Assembly: GCF_021130785.1 (NCBI RefSeq)
Contig: NC_060212.1
Location: 149,602,001-149,666,000, forward strand
Direction of reading: 5' to 3'
Length of the DNA stretch: 64,000 nucleotides
From: Homalodisca vitripennis
Taxonomy: Eukaryota; Arthropoda; Insecta; Hemiptera; Cicadellidae
The notes under the pieces are model-generated. The model did no database searches. It was not told the DNA's origin and saw nothing but the letters and a program-made list of their open reading frames with translations. Numbering within the stretch: position 1 is the stretch's first letter; the number at the start of each line of letters is the position of its first letter. Shown here in pieces: positions 49,386 through 62,639 of this stretch. Made by a program: the position numbers and the translations under genes.

Positions 49386-52300
49386 TAAAAAATAAAAAAG
49401 GAAAAATATATATTTAAATTTTAATATCTATGTTTTTAGTCCATAGTTAGGGTTATGAACACTTAGGTTTATGTTTTTGGTTAAGACCTTAATGAAAGCA
49501 TTCTTTGCGTGCTATGAACCCTTACATCTCTTCTTTGTTTTGTGTGGAAGCCTTTCTAACGGATTATAATCATATAAATACGTTTTTGTCATGTCGGTTA
49601 ATCACATGATCACCTCACAATCAGGCCATCGTGAGAATTTATAAGCTAGGAAATGTCCTCCACATAGTTACTGTACCTAATTCGGAGCATCGATGTAAAA
49701 AAAAGTGACACAAGTTCCATCTGTAATATCGTAACCATTAATATACTAACAAATGATTTTAATACTCCAATTCTTATATAAAATTGTGGTTATTCCAAAA
49801 CATATTGTCGGTTTTCATATTGTTTATGCATCGATGGTTAATATAATCGATCAAATGTAAGATACGTTTTGGTAATAAAAAGACAATGTAGTCTGCGACA
49901 ACGTGTCAAGTACTAAAAGCATGCAATTTTACTCACTGCATTGTGTGCAGAGCCTGACGTCGACGGGCTCAGACATGTCTATTGTCACATGAAATGAGAA
50001 ATTAAACTGTTAGTATTTGATAATTTAATATTATAGTCTAAACTTTGTTCAAGTGTCTGGTTGGATTTGACAGCAAGTCTTTAGAGAATTATATCACTCG
50101 CTGTACGGTGTTGCAGACTGATTGCATTAAAATGAATTTTCTAAGAGGATTGATGATAATTTGATAAAAATAAAGTACATTCAATCGAATACATATAATT
50201 TACTTTTATATTTCAATATTGTGATTATTTCAACTGAAATGAACTTATTACTTCAATATTTTTTGTTGAGCGTTATTAGTGTAAAGGACTGGGAAAATGT
50301 AATTTCTGCCTGTTTGTCCACAAAGTGATCAATAGAATTGAAATTTTGCATGAAACTTCATCCATGTATAATCAACACCGAGTGCGATCATGGTGAATTT
50401 CAACTGTTGGGATTTAGCTGAGCATGAGCAAATATTTTTACATTGGTCTCATAGGTGTGATCGTAATCATAATTTACTCCGAGTATAATTTATAGTAATA
50501 TGCCATTTTAAAATGTGGCATCGTAAAACGTAGTCATAGTAACTAACCGTTGGGGATGTCAAGAATATATGAAGTATTGCATGCAACCCCAGTGAAGCCT
50601 ATCTTTTTTTCAAGGCATTTCCTATTTGTCATAACTTCATTTAAAATTTAGTTATATTTCGCTTCCGGTTGTAACAAAGAGTCTCTTTGATCTATTTCAG
50701 CACAGAAGTGGTAGATGAATAGACGAAGAGCAACCAAAATCCAACATATCATCTAAAAATTGCCTCTCCACATCTTATTGTCGTTACATTGACCCAATTA
50801 ACCGTTAGGTTTGCCCACGTTTAGTTCATTAGATAAATTAAATAGTTTTATTTTTATACTTAATAACCATATATACTAGCCAAAAAACTGGGTTTTAACT
50901 TCATAAGAACTATAATAAAGTTTAAACATCTTTATGACCTAATTGTTAATCTTACAATAATAGGACATGCTCAGGTTAAAGTGTTGGTATTACATTCAAA
51001 ATATTTTGAGTTATTTTTGACATTTATATTTTTTATTTAGAAGAAAATCACACATTTACATCCTTTATCCTTTAGTTACTAACAAATTATACATTTTAAT
51101 GAAAAACTAAAATGGAGTTTGATGCGTTATTCAATATATTAAAAAAAAAATTATAAACCTCTTATATTTCTGAAGTCAAAAATAAGGTGGTAAACGAGTT
51201 TAAATTTCTTTCTTCTTATGGGGTAGTTCCAGCTCAAGGTTGTTCCAGTACACCCGGCCCTTAGGGAATGTCATTGTATTCAGATATTCGAGCCACTAAT
51301 AGATTGTTTTAATAACAATTACCCAACTAACCCTTGTTATAATTTTCAAAGAACTACATTTTTTGGCCAAATCTAAAATTTTTTGGTCTGCTACTGTCTG
51401 ATTAGTTGCTACTTTAATACTTGTAACACTAACCCAATGGAAATATTACCAATTCATACTCCACTATGATAAACTCAATTTTACAATCTCATTAGAAATC
51501 GAGATGAGGAAATATAAGGTGACGAAATAAAGAAGGCATTGGAAGCCAAAGTAAATGAAACCCGGTTTAGTAGCAGAGTTTGCCCTAGTTTCGAGCAGTA
51601 TGGAACACGGGTATACTCATACCGGGCAATGTTCCAGATAACACCGATTCTCAGGCCGAAATGATGAACGATTTGAAAAAACTTATGACATTTGCAAACA
51701 TGACTGGATACTTTATAATCGTAATATCCAACACCCGCATATACATCAAGCCTCCGGAAATTGGATAGGTACAAACACAATTTGCTAATATCATTTTCAT
51801 CATGTGTCAGTAACCTCTTTGATCTGTTATCAATGACCGCATACTTTGTCTGTGCATTTCCATGGGCAGAGTATACCTAATCCGTATTGCGGGCAGATAA
51901 TAAAATATACCCTGGGAAACTGAAATCGAACACTTTTTTGAGGATACGCCATATTCCGGTTCATATATTGACGGAGTAAGCGTATATTTTAATATTGATT
52001 TGAGTACTATAACATAAAGGTTGTTCTGTGAAATTTAGTGTTAAAGTATTTTGATTGTAGCATTTTCGTGTAACAATATGCAGAAACGAATTATATCTTT
52101 AGGTTCACTTATACTATAGAGGGATATGAACATGTCAGATCGCAGAGTTTTTTGTAACTGAATATATTGGCAGCTAAAGGGAACAAATACCAAGAGTCTC
52201 TGAGGGACTTTAGTTAGTGGCATAATATGATCACCAGAGATGACATATCTCTAAGGGATCAGATAATACACATCTCTCTCTCTCATAAGATTTGGCTAAA

Positions 52301-52903
52301 TTTATTTTTTTTGCCCGATAATTTCTGGACAAAGCCAAGAATAATTATACGCGAAGAAAAAATCTAAACCGCTACCGTATTAGAATGACATACCATGTCC
52401 TCTCTCCGGTTTACAATAAAACTTGTTCGTATTATTTGTAATTATTTGAGCACAGATTTTGATCAATTATTTGTATATTGTATATTTGTCACCAGAATAT
52501 TAAATTTAAAATCACTTTACCAATTTACCCGTCAGTGTGTTTAATGGTTACAACTGGTTTTGAACCAATCATTTATAGATCCGTGTATTTAACGGATGTT
52601 TCATAATTTTAAACTGTTTTAAACTGGTTTCTTAATTTTCCTGCTGTTTTGCATCCATATGTTTGGTGTCTAATTTATTTAGAATTTGGTTACAATGACG
52701 TTCTTGACAACGTTGAATTTGATGCCCTTATTAATACGTTCCTGTACTATTTGATTTTTTATGATAATTTTTTTAGTTTTATACAGGTATAGAATTTTAG
52801 TCGTATTTTTATCCTTTTAAAATAAACTTATATTTAAAGTAAAATGATATAGAAAAATCCAGAAACAATAAAGATAAATAAAAAAGGAATAATTTCTTTT
52901 AAT
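49386..52903. other. Long unannotated AT-rich stretch
   Basis: No recognised gene. The longest frame is 99 codons on the minus strand (51481-51780) in a locally less AT-rich region. It has no recognisable domain. No TE ends found. Confidence 0.45.
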
Positions 52904-54889
52904 AAAGGCATAAGTTTTATTCATACATTTATCTTTGATATTATATCCATATTGTATCCATTACGAATTGGATTCAGACTAAATTAAACTTTTATCTCAA
53001 TGAGTTTTTTGATTATACAATAGTACAGGTTGAAATTTAGTTCTCTGAGAAATAACTCCGAACCCTTCAAGACAAACATGGACAAGACAAAACAAACATA
53101 CTCCTATTCCCCAAGGCTACCAAACCTCATTATACTGAATGCGAAGAACATCGGTTTCTAAGAATTATTTGTATTTCCTTCCGTTGCTTCTAACAAGATT
53201 TTCATTATTTGGAGATCCTGTAGAAATTTTTTCCCAAAGTTCCCAAAAATTGCTTTATAACGAAAAATTGATTCACACTTTGCCTAATATCTACGCAAAT
53301 CATTCAAATTTTGAGGGTATGTTCAGAGGAAAGACAAGTCAAACTCAGTAGAGGAGGAAAACACATTGAATCTATGATTTAACTCAGATTTTCGTATGGA
53401 ATTGGATAAACTCTAAACGCAAAACCAGAATTATATTGGAAGACGCAAATTATCGTTGAGACCGACTACGGTTCATTCATGGGGACCAAGAAAGTATTTT
53501 TCCTTACAGAAAGCAGGAAGAAGAAAGGCAAATAAATAACTCATCTCTGTCCAGCTTTCTTGTCCCGGTCACATTGTTCACGGTCAAATCATACACAATG
53601 AAAGGGAAAGTCAGCACAGTACATGATCGAACATGTATGATAAAAATGCTATTTATAGAAGAAGATTGATTTGATAACAGATGGAGTAATCACATTGAGA
53701 GCGGTAAAGTATTAGTAAAGTGTGCACAAAATATATAACAAGCGTTTTTATGTACAAAAAAACACCAAAGGATAGAAAAATTTCAATTAATTTAATTCGG
53801 GAAAATTTACTAAATAAATTCAGAGTTCCTAAGTATCGAGTTCTTAGATGGTTCCTAATGATAAACTAAGTTGCTTCTTTTTCCATACTTTCCTAGTTTT
53901 TAGCCAAAAATGTTGTTAAAATTGTGTATACTGAAATACAAAGTGGAACTCAAAACTTCGTAAAGGTGTCACCAAATTAAATTTTGATTTATACGAGAGG
54001 GGCGGGACGTTATCAGGTGATTCGTGTAGAGTAAGGAATATGGGTCAGGTGGTGAGCGGACTGTAAATGAGAGACGTGGATAGCATAAATCCAAGGTAAC
54101 AGGACTCAGCGTTCTCAGCGTGAGTAACCACATTAAAACCAGAGCAGAATTACTCGATCGTAATTACTTGAAGTTCGGCTATAAATACAGAAATTTACTG
54201 CTGTCGCTGTATCGTATATATAATAGCATACACAATACTATGTCCTTTCCCATCTAACTAGACTAAAAATAGGAACGTGCCACCATCTGCCCGCTTTGTA
54301 GAGAGCTGACCTCCCATTCTTCCACAGAAATATGACTGAGATTAATGCCAAAATCCTTCGTCAAGGATCTTTGATAGGAGACGGCTCCTTCCCGAAACCT
54401 CACCCATCCAGTATATCCTGTCACTCCGAAAGCAGCGCAAAAGTCATTTTAAGACTAGCAATATCTAAGCTCCTAAGAGAACAAAAAGGGTACTTCCACA
54501 AATATGGGAATAAATAAACTCTCAAATAAAACACTCAGTCTATCCTCTTTCCTTTTAATTACGTTCTGTGGGTTCCTTCGATACCCCGTTATATCGCTTT
54601 TGTATTTGGTGTGTGTGAGTTTGAAGAGATAACTTGTGATAATTTTGTACGATTTATGAGCTGTATAAGTCCATTTAAGATTGCTTTATTGAAAGATTAT
54701 GAATTAATATGCTATTTAAATGTGTACAAATATATCTCTTTAGCAATGCATTATGCTTACATATTATATTTTTATTTCTTGATACATGTGTGTACGTGCA
54801 TATGTGATCACATGCACGCGCCAATGGAACTGTAATGAATCTCTCATAAAATCTATAAAACAGCTAAATGTGAAACTCACTACACGAAT
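52904..54889. repeat. Direct duplication, copy 2 (about 1.99 kb)
   Basis: Same sequence as 43905-45915. In the first 370 bases I count six one-base deletions in this copy, a few substitutions, and no insertion. Over the full length it is 25 bases shorter despite carrying one 9-base insertion (a duplicated ttctcagcg near 54111). The frames are broken at different places than in copy 1. A LINE pseudogene begins soon after the copy ends. Confidence 0.95.
54270..54510 (-). mobile_element. Interspersed repeat family X, copy 5 (within duplication copy 2)
   Basis: This is the duplication counterpart of 45255-45500 and shares its truncation. It is not an independent insertion. Confidence 0.6.
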
Positions 54890-55024
54890 TTAAACCATTG
54901 GTATAAACATGAAAATGTTTTTATATTTAATCACCACAAATTAACATAAAGCATCTACGCTTTCAAAGTTCAGTACATATACTACTGTTTCGCTATATGT
55001 AAGTATGAACTATTCATTCATTAT

Positions 55025-55930
55025 TTTTTTACTATTCATAAATGACATCCATCGAAGCGTGAAAGGTTCCATGTTGTTTTTTGTTTGCTGATGATACCTC
55101 CTTGGTCATCTCTGGTTGCAATCGAGCCGAGCTTGAAATCCAAACCTTTGTTCAGGCCAGTAATTTGCTGCAGTGGTTGGGTGAAAACTCTCTGTTTGTA
55201 AATACATCTAAAACCAATTTTCTTGATTTTGGAATTAGAAAGTCTGCTAAAACGTTGATTGAATCTCAAAACCTTATGATTGGAGAGTCAGAAATGTGTC
55301 CTTCTTTGAATGTTAATTATCTTGGAATTGTTTTGGATGATAAGCTAAACTTTTTTAGTCACATTGATAAAGTCACGAAAAAACTAAGCAGCTGCATATT
55401 TTTGATGTATAGACTATCCTGTTTTGCTAGTGAGGAAATTCTTTTGCTTACTTACTATGGCTGTTTTTATCCTTACCTTTGCTATGGAGTCTCTATATGG
55501 GGATACGACAGTAAAAAAACTCAATATGTTTTTCGTCTCCAGAAAAGAGCTATAAGGATTATTTTCAAGTTGAGTCGTTCCCAGTCTTGTAGAGGTTTCT
55601 TTCGCAGTAATAATATCCTTACGTTCCCATCCATTTATATCCTTCAGTGTCTTTCTTTTTACAAAAAGTATCCCCACCTTTTTTTCAGTCAACGTCAATC
55701 CAGCCCATAATTACTCCTTAAGAAAAAGAAACAACCTAATCCTACCCTAGCATAAAATATCTTTTTTTGAAAAACAAAGTCTTTACTCCTGCATCCGCCT
55801 TTTTAACTCTTTGCCATCCTGCTTGAAAATTGTTGTGGACGATAGGGAATTTTAATATCGTCTGAAAAAATTTCTTATTTCGAGAGAATATTACAGTGTC
55901 CGGGAATACGTTGAGGATAATAAATTGTAG
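55025..55930 (+). pseudogene. Non-LTR retrotransposon reverse transcriptase, C-terminal half
   Basis: The upstream frame reads LLFINDI (55031 onward). A shift in a T run near 55076-55085 moves to the frame starting FADDTSLVISG, which carries the reverse transcriptase catalytic D-D pair (usual form YADD or FADD). The 209-residue open stretch then shows NTSKTNFLDF, VNYLGIVLDDKLNFFSHID, YYGCFYPYLCYGVSIWGYD, LQKRAIRII and SCRGFF..ILTFPSIYILQC. This order is that of arthropod LINE ORF2 palm, thumb and C-terminal blocks in the Jockey/CR1-type group. After a stop at 55710 the homology continues through further stops and shifts (HNYSLRKRNNL, LFNSLPSCLK, YYSVREYVEDN) to about 55930. The endonuclease and N-terminal RT blocks are absent: 5'-truncated and frameshifted, so inactive. 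Confidence 0.88.
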
Positions 55931-56070
55931 ATCACTCCTGTTATATTGATTTGGTCTTGTTGTGTTTGATCTGTCAGTAGTGTATACTTTAAGTTGGGAT
56001 ATTATAATTTTCTTGACGAATGCCTATGCATGTTATGTTTTTGGCAATAAATGAATTGATTGATTGATTG
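55931..56070 (+). mobile_element. LINE 3' UTR with (ATTG)n tail
   Basis: About 120 bases follow the LINE coding remnant and end with an AATAAA near 56046 and four ATTG repeats (56055-56070). This fixes the 3' boundary of the insertion. A similar tail ends the 28080-28586 segment. Confidence 0.85.
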
Positions 56071-56685
56071 AAGTTTCAAAAATTAATTTACCTAGAAATG
56101 TAGAAATCTTTGGAAGAGGATCAAATTGTTTATCGCCTGATAAACTGCAAAGCACCGATGTTGCCAGGTAATGAATCGTTAGCTTGGCAACTGAACAAAC
56201 AAAGGCTGTTTACTAATTCACGGTTTATTGTGTAATCTAACTCTGCGGTGTTATTGTTGGGCACATTAGTATATATGTTCTTCGGTTCCTTCGTAATGAA
56301 GGGAATTATACATGTGTGTATAAAAATTTATATAAAATCTTATAGACTATGTTTTTGACGATAAAAGTATTATTAAGAAAACAGGGGTTTCTGGAAATTT
56401 GTAACCGTTACTCATTTCTTATATCACTAAAAGAAGGCAAATGTTTGGAAAATCATGTTTTGTATTTTTTATCTATAATAATATGTAATTTTGGGTAAAA
56501 TTGTGTTTACTAAATGTATTTAGCAAGTAAACAGTACAAATGGTTGTATATTTACGTATATTGTGTAGTTTAATAAACGAAAATTATACTTTACTCGAAT
56601 TGTTTGTAATGTTTGATGATACTTCGTGATTGGTTTATTTTTCTAGTAATGGTCCTTAAGAAAGGTCAAACACTTTCTTTTTCCT
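56071..56685. other. Unannotated AT-rich DNA
   Basis: No gene or repeat recognised. Confidence 0.45.
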
Positions 56686-56689
56686 TCAA

Positions 56690-57330
56690 ACTATACAAAC
56701 GCTACATAATATTTCAATACCTGCCAACGACCATTCCCAAATTCTTTAGCCCTATTTTAGCTCTTTCTTAACCCAGTTGCTCACACGAACCACTTAATAA
56801 AACATTACAGGATCAGAGTGACGAAGATGACCTCACATTTTATCGCTATTTATCACTAATTATATACACAGTTCTTAACCTCATGTTTATTTACTTAAAA
56901 GATTTCAAAACGTTAACAAAGTTGCGCCGTGACCCAGATGCTCACTATAAAATAATGAAGACATCAAAGGCACCGACTAGAGCAGATAACACCTTCAGAT
57001 ACACATATTAAACAACGTCATGTTACCTAACCTAGACCATTTTCATTTTTATCCGACAAGACTGATAACACAGCAATGTCCTGGATACTCACAAGAACAA
57101 ACTTCACAAGTACAAAGTTGAGCAGGTGACCTCATCTCGTTCCACTCTTTACAATTATAACTGTAGAATCATTACACAAGGACATATTTAAAGGCCTGTC
57201 CTTGACCTGTGTCAATTTTTATCTAGCAAAACGTAGATTAGTAACATCAAATTGGTCCAGATACTAGTACTTACAAGAAACAATTAAGGAACCGTCAGAG
57301 GCATAGAATCGAGCAGCTTCTGTTCAAAAT
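56690..57330. repeat. Degenerate tandem repeat, period about 160-175 bases
   Basis: acccagttgctcac (56772) and acccagatgctcac (56933) are 161 bases apart. Further on, catttttatccgacaagact..tggatactcacaagaa (57040 on) pairs with caatttttatctagcaaaac..agatacta.tacttacaagaa (57214 on), about 172 bases apart. Units are low identity, so this is an old array. Composition is less AT-rich than the flanks. Confidence 0.55.
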
Positions 57331-59660
57331 TAAGAATAATAAAAATAAAAAAAGATTATTAAAATAATTATCTGGTAACGTTTTACAGCGATAAAAATTG
57401 TTGAACATAGTTTATAACAATATCAAACTTATGTTGGAAAATAAAATAAATTAGTCTCGATATATTCTTGTTGGGAAAATGCTACCTCTGAAGGATATGT
57501 CAAAAACTAATGAGACATCAGTTAAAATTAATTGAGAGTCAGCCTTTATTATGGACGTCATTGTTTCACTCAAAAAGGGTCTTTTAGTTTCTTTAAAAAT
57601 AACGACTTTACTTGATGTCAAACCATCAACGAAGGTTTTCTCTTTATAATTTGATCAATATAAATGATTGTTTATTTTCGATTACTGCTAGTCTGTAGCG
57701 TTCTGAAAATAAGGTAATACAGGTCTCAGTAATTTTATTTATACCTGACGCAATACTATCTTTAATCTGCATTTTTGAACTACATAGAACCATGTGTTTA
57801 TTTGCCGACGTCAAGACGAGATTTTAGCCACATCGTAAATTACAAACAATTGTTGTTTTATTTTTATTAACACATGTTTGTTGACGGTAATTGTGGCAAG
57901 CCCACTCATCCCTGCCTAACAACCCTCGAAAAAACTTCCTTTACAGTCCGCAATAATCCCAATAATGTAAAATAAATTCCTTATGCTTGATCATTCCGAA
58001 TAACCTATTACAATCTTTGGGACGCTCGGAGATCTCAACACGAAGCTGGACGTGGAGCTAATTTAAAAATGTTGATACTTCACAAATAAGGCAATACTGG
58101 CAATAATACTACACTAGTACTCATACCGGCCTATAACAGACCTTAAGATATATTAACCTTAACCGAATATATTTACATTTACATAACCGTATTGATACAT
58201 TTAACACTATAAGAAGCTGAATTTTGTCTTCTTGCATATATTCATCGATTCCTTTAAACAATTTAAATATGCAAACCAAGAAGGTTTACTTTAGGCTTCA
58301 GCTGGTCAGATTAATAAACCAGCATTATTTTCTAAGTGCATTAATAAACTGCACTTAGAAAAAAAAAAAAATTAGCGGCTATCTTGAATAGTCTATTGTT
58401 TATAAGTTCTTTCTTGGCTTAATACTGACGATAATTACTTAAAATAAAATACATACTCATAAGTTTCCAAGGATGTAAAAAACAATAAAGCATCGGCCAT
58501 TTTCATTTCTACTCTCTCTCTCGTATTGAAAGTGAAATTTTTAGCTGTCACATAAAAATATAGAGAGTATAGTTTTCACTACGAATTGTATTCTTTGTAT
58601 TACTTGCCTGCCGGGCGAGTATGTTATCACTACACACACAAACTATTGTCTTTTTATCTAGCGTAAATGTCTTGTTCAATATCATATGATAAATGTCTTA
58701 ATAATCATTAATATAAATAAATTACATTTGCGCTGAACCATACAGTCCTGCGCATTTTGCTGTTATTTAGGCTTCTTGGTGTTTTAAGAATACTGAGTAC
58801 TATTTCATTTTATATTAGTTTACAATGTTTGGAGAACAAGTGGTTGTATCTGCTTAAGTGCTTTTGATTAAAAACGTAACGTTTAAGATTCATACAGAAG
58901 CTTAGAAGGTCATAATAATTTTCTATTTTCTATTAAAACCGTCTGTCTTAAACTTAAAGGCAAGTGCGTATTAATTAAATAGAATAACAATATAACACAA
59001 AATATAACAACTGCTCTTCTATATTGAAATAAAATGCCAAAGTCCATTTTAAAAGTTTACAATAAAATGGTCATAAACCGATCTGAATGGGTGTAAACAA
59101 TATTAATTTATTTACTAATACAAACTGTTAGCCACTAAACTGTAGAAGATCTGTCTGTTAATATATATGTTGAGTGGATTTCTGTCTTAATTAAATTCAT
59201 AAATATATGCAGAATGATTAAAACACTAGAAAATTATAAAGTCCAGCGGAAATCTAAAAGGTAATTTTGTACGCTGAACGAAGTTCTATACAATGGCATT
59301 TTTCGATCTTAAGTACGCATATGCGTACGAATATTGTGATTTTAAAAATTTCCTTTATTATCATGTTTATATTATATTTTTATCATGTGAATTTGATATT
59401 GACGGTCTGTTATAGCTAACGTATTTCTGAGGATATGAAAATTGTGCGGTGTTGAAAATAATTCGTTAACAGGCGTTGCAGTTATATGAAAAAAATGTTA
59501 GAAATGTACAGTTAATGTATTTTACTCGAATATAAAGCGTCTTATTTATTTTATATGAAGGGAAAATGTATTTACAGTCTAATAAATGTTAATATTTTTG
59601 GGCAAAAGGTGTTTTACAACTCTTCTGTTATAAACAGTATAGATAAACCCTTCCTCATGA
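57331..59660. other. Unannotated AT-rich DNA
   Basis: No gene. Local oddities are a short inverted match (gtgcattaataaactgcac) near 58335-58357 and a CTCTCTCT run near 58511. No element ends recognised. Confidence 0.45.
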
Positions 59661-59740
59661 AATGAAATTAAAAATGCCTTTATTAAAGAGGCGGAGTTAA
59701 GGCTATCAAACCCCTCTCTACCACTCAACCTCAACCTTAT
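59661..59740 (-). mobile_element. LINE 3' end, minus strand
   Basis: Read on the minus strand it goes through gggtttgatagccttaactc and cgcctctttaataaaggc, then tttttaatttcatttcatg. This is an AATAAA-type LINE ending with a short pentamer-like tail (ATTTC). It gives the orientation for the possible coding fragment at 60652-60837. Confidence 0.6.
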
Positions 59741-60651
59741 TAGTAGCTTCTAAACATATTAAAACAGAATACATGCTAATACAAAATATATGCTAATACG
59801 AAATATATGCTAATACATTTTTACAGTAAATGTTGTCAAACAGTGGAGTAAAGCTTAGTTACAAACTGTATGAATGATTTTAAAGTAGCTACTTTATCAA
59901 GATACTCTAATAAAATAACCCTGCATATAGTAAATTATTTCCCGATAAGTAACAAATTCAAAGGCTGTTCTTAGCATTAAGTAATACCTGAAGTAATATA
60001 AATGAGATTTCATTGATCTATATATTATTTGCGGGTGCACATTCTCAGAAAAGTACATAGTTACTGATCTACTTATTAATCAAAGGGTTAAATTTTACAG
60101 ATGCGCGATCCTGTATACTTAGAAAGATGCAATACTCGGATTACTCTAAGCCATCTTTCATTAGAAATGGTTTTGAATACTAATTATAAGAAAAGTAATT
60201 CTAATCTATAGAGAATTCACATCCAATCTTTTGAAGTATAAAGTTTCCAATACATAATAATTTATTTATAGATTTTAAGTTTTAAAATGTTTAAGATGTT
60301 TAGAATATTTTTATTTTTTATCCTATGAGAAATTAAAATATTTCTAGTTACATAAGATATGCTTAATTTTCATGTAATAGAGTTTAGTCGAGATTGCCTT
60401 TCCCTCAGCAAGATAAGCGTAAGGCGGGTAATTCGATAAGATCAATTTTCTCATATTTTTTTTCATTTCATTATAGGAAAGACTCTAAAAAAATTACAGC
60501 AAAACAGTACAATCATTGTCCTATGATGATTCCGAGAAATATTCTCTCTATTATAACCTCAGCAGTCTCATTAGTACCGGCACTTGGACTTCGTGTTCTC
60601 CCCAAAAAAGACAAATTAATGTTTATTTGTTACGAATTTCCTTAAGAAACG

Positions 60652-60837
60652 TTACCTAACTTCCTGACGCCAGTTACGACAGTTAAGAAAACTATGCAGG
60701 CCTACCTCTCTCGTCGCACGCAATAGGCCAGAAGCTCCTTGAATTTCTCCAGGTTGATTATTGAAAACCTTAACTAGGTGGCGAAATATTTGTGGTAAAG
60801 TAACTAATATTATTACCCTAGATGAAATACTTGTCAA
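60652..60837 (-). pseudogene. Possible LINE C-terminal fragment
   Basis: The 61-residue frame contains IFRHLVKVFNNQPGEI and GLLRATREVGLHSFL. The FNNQP..I segment is reminiscent of the FNxLPxxI motif near the end of LINE ORF2 proteins, and it lies in the right orientation upstream of the 59661-59740 LINE end. The 900-base gap and the weak match make the assignment tentative. Confidence 0.3.
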
Positions 60838-62590
60838 TTATTGCTGTATATATAAAACTGTTAAATTTAAAAATTATACAAAAAAATTATAAAAAATATA
60901 AAAAAATCTCTCATGTCTCAATATTCTACTTAAATTTATTATTCAACAAAAATATATTCGATAATTTTCAAAAGATACATTTGGCACATAATTTTTATTT
61001 TAGAGGTGTCTGACAAAGTGAAAGTTTCCAAAGCAATATCAAAAGTAAATGATTAAAATATAGACATTAACACAAATTTCGAATCATCATATTTTTAAAC
61101 TTGTATACGAACCCATATTAGGCAAGTGGATAATCGATGTTCTTTATTTTTATTTTAGAATTTTTATTTTCTCTTTTAAACCGGGTTTTTATTTTGTGAA
61201 CATAAAAAGTTTGAAAAAATCCGTGATTCGAGCGATTTATTACCAGATTAAGACGTTTATCTAAGGATTTAAAACAATTTTAATGCTACTAAATGAACAA
61301 TATAAAACGTCAGTTTATGTTTAAATTAATTTCTTTTTTAAATAAAAGTTAAAGCTTAAGTTTGAGTTATGATAGAGATAGCGTTAAAGGAAATTCATGT
61401 GATATTCTGGAAAAATTACACGTTTAATGAAGGAAGATTTTTATGTATTTAAATTAATTGAGAGATTCAACAGAGCTAAAAGGATTTTAGTTTTAGTCTG
61501 GTAAGAGTACAACTCATGGAAACAATTAATATGTTGCCATCAGAAGCTATGAAAGTGTGTTTATTCATTTATAAATTGCGTAAAATTTATTCTTATGATT
61601 AGAAAATAAATGTAAAATTGCACACTTTGCAAATCTTTTCAGTACCTTCAAGAACATTATCTTAGGACAGAAGTTATTGCTATTAGTCATGATAGTATAT
61701 TATGAAATACAAGTAAAGATAATAACGAAGAATGACTGACTTTATAAATTTTTAATAGATTTAAAACTAGTTAAATATAAAAAAACGACTTTATGCAGTA
61801 TTTTCGAGGCCGTTATTACAAATTGTGTAGATTTGGACACCAAAAAGTATTTTGAAGTATTTTACTCTTGTAAAAAGCGATGGATACGGCGAATATAGTT
61901 TTAAAAACATAAAGAAATATTTTGTTATTTTTTGTGGTAACGAAGAGGTACATTGACCTATTTTAACACAGTGTGCGAGAAATATAGGCCAGGAGTAACA
62001 TAACTCCAGAGAAGCACCTAAGGATTGCTTCTGTACATCTTCCTGCCGTCACATTGACCTACTCAACTTACTCCCTTCCAGGTCATTGGGCCAAAATGAA
62101 TAACTTATGTAATTGTGTTAAGGAACGTTCTATATTCAAACATTCTAACCTTAATTGGATGGACAAATTTTAAAATGTCCTTTTGGTTGCTGTTTATTTT
62201 TAATACACTACTATTCTCAACACCATGAGAATCCCGATCTAAACAGCAGAGATATGTATTTTTAAGAAGTAAGAACATAAATATTCCCATGCTCAGACAA
62301 TGTTCTAGTTATTTTTATATATCATGATAGATATTGGCTGAAATTTTGGACCAATAGGAGTTGGGATCAATACAGCAGTTATCAGATGCCTGAGTAGTAT
62401 CCAACATCCGTCAAAATAACGTGACTTTGTTTTGCTTGAATATTTTTTATCACGTTTCAAGTAGAATGGGTATTAACCACTTCTGCCCGTTATCATTAGC
62501 GTACCGAAGAGCTTTAATACTTGGTTCACGCGAGCGATTAATTGTTCGCACTGTAAAATTCTGGGATACAATTGGATAATTTTATATATT
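60838..62590. other. Unannotated AT-rich DNA
   Basis: No gene recognised; frames at 60822-61013 and 62105-62290 (-) are AT-driven. Confidence 0.45.
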
Positions 62591-62593
62591 TTA

Positions 62594-62632
62594 CCTGCCC
62601 CGGTTTCGACATGGAGTCCACTCTTTCACAGG
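62594..62632 (-). ncRNA. Degenerate hammerhead-like motif
   Basis: On the minus strand it reads CCTGTGAAAGAGTGG, a short pairing region (GAC/GTC), then GAAACC and GGGGCAGG, with the outer CCTG/CAGG able to pair. It resembles Penelope-type hammerhead regions, but one core base (A6 of CUGAUGA) appears deleted, so catalysis is unlikely. It is on the same strand as the better candidate at 63911-63951, 1.3 kb away. Confidence 0.4.
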
Positions 62633-62639
62633 AACAGTC

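Noticed and set aside
51481..51780. 99-codon minus-strand frame as a host exon
   Set aside because: No recognisable domain, splice sites or neighbouring frames support it.
55036..55698. Minus-strand frames overlapping the LINE
   Set aside because: Antisense shadows of the reverse transcriptase frame.
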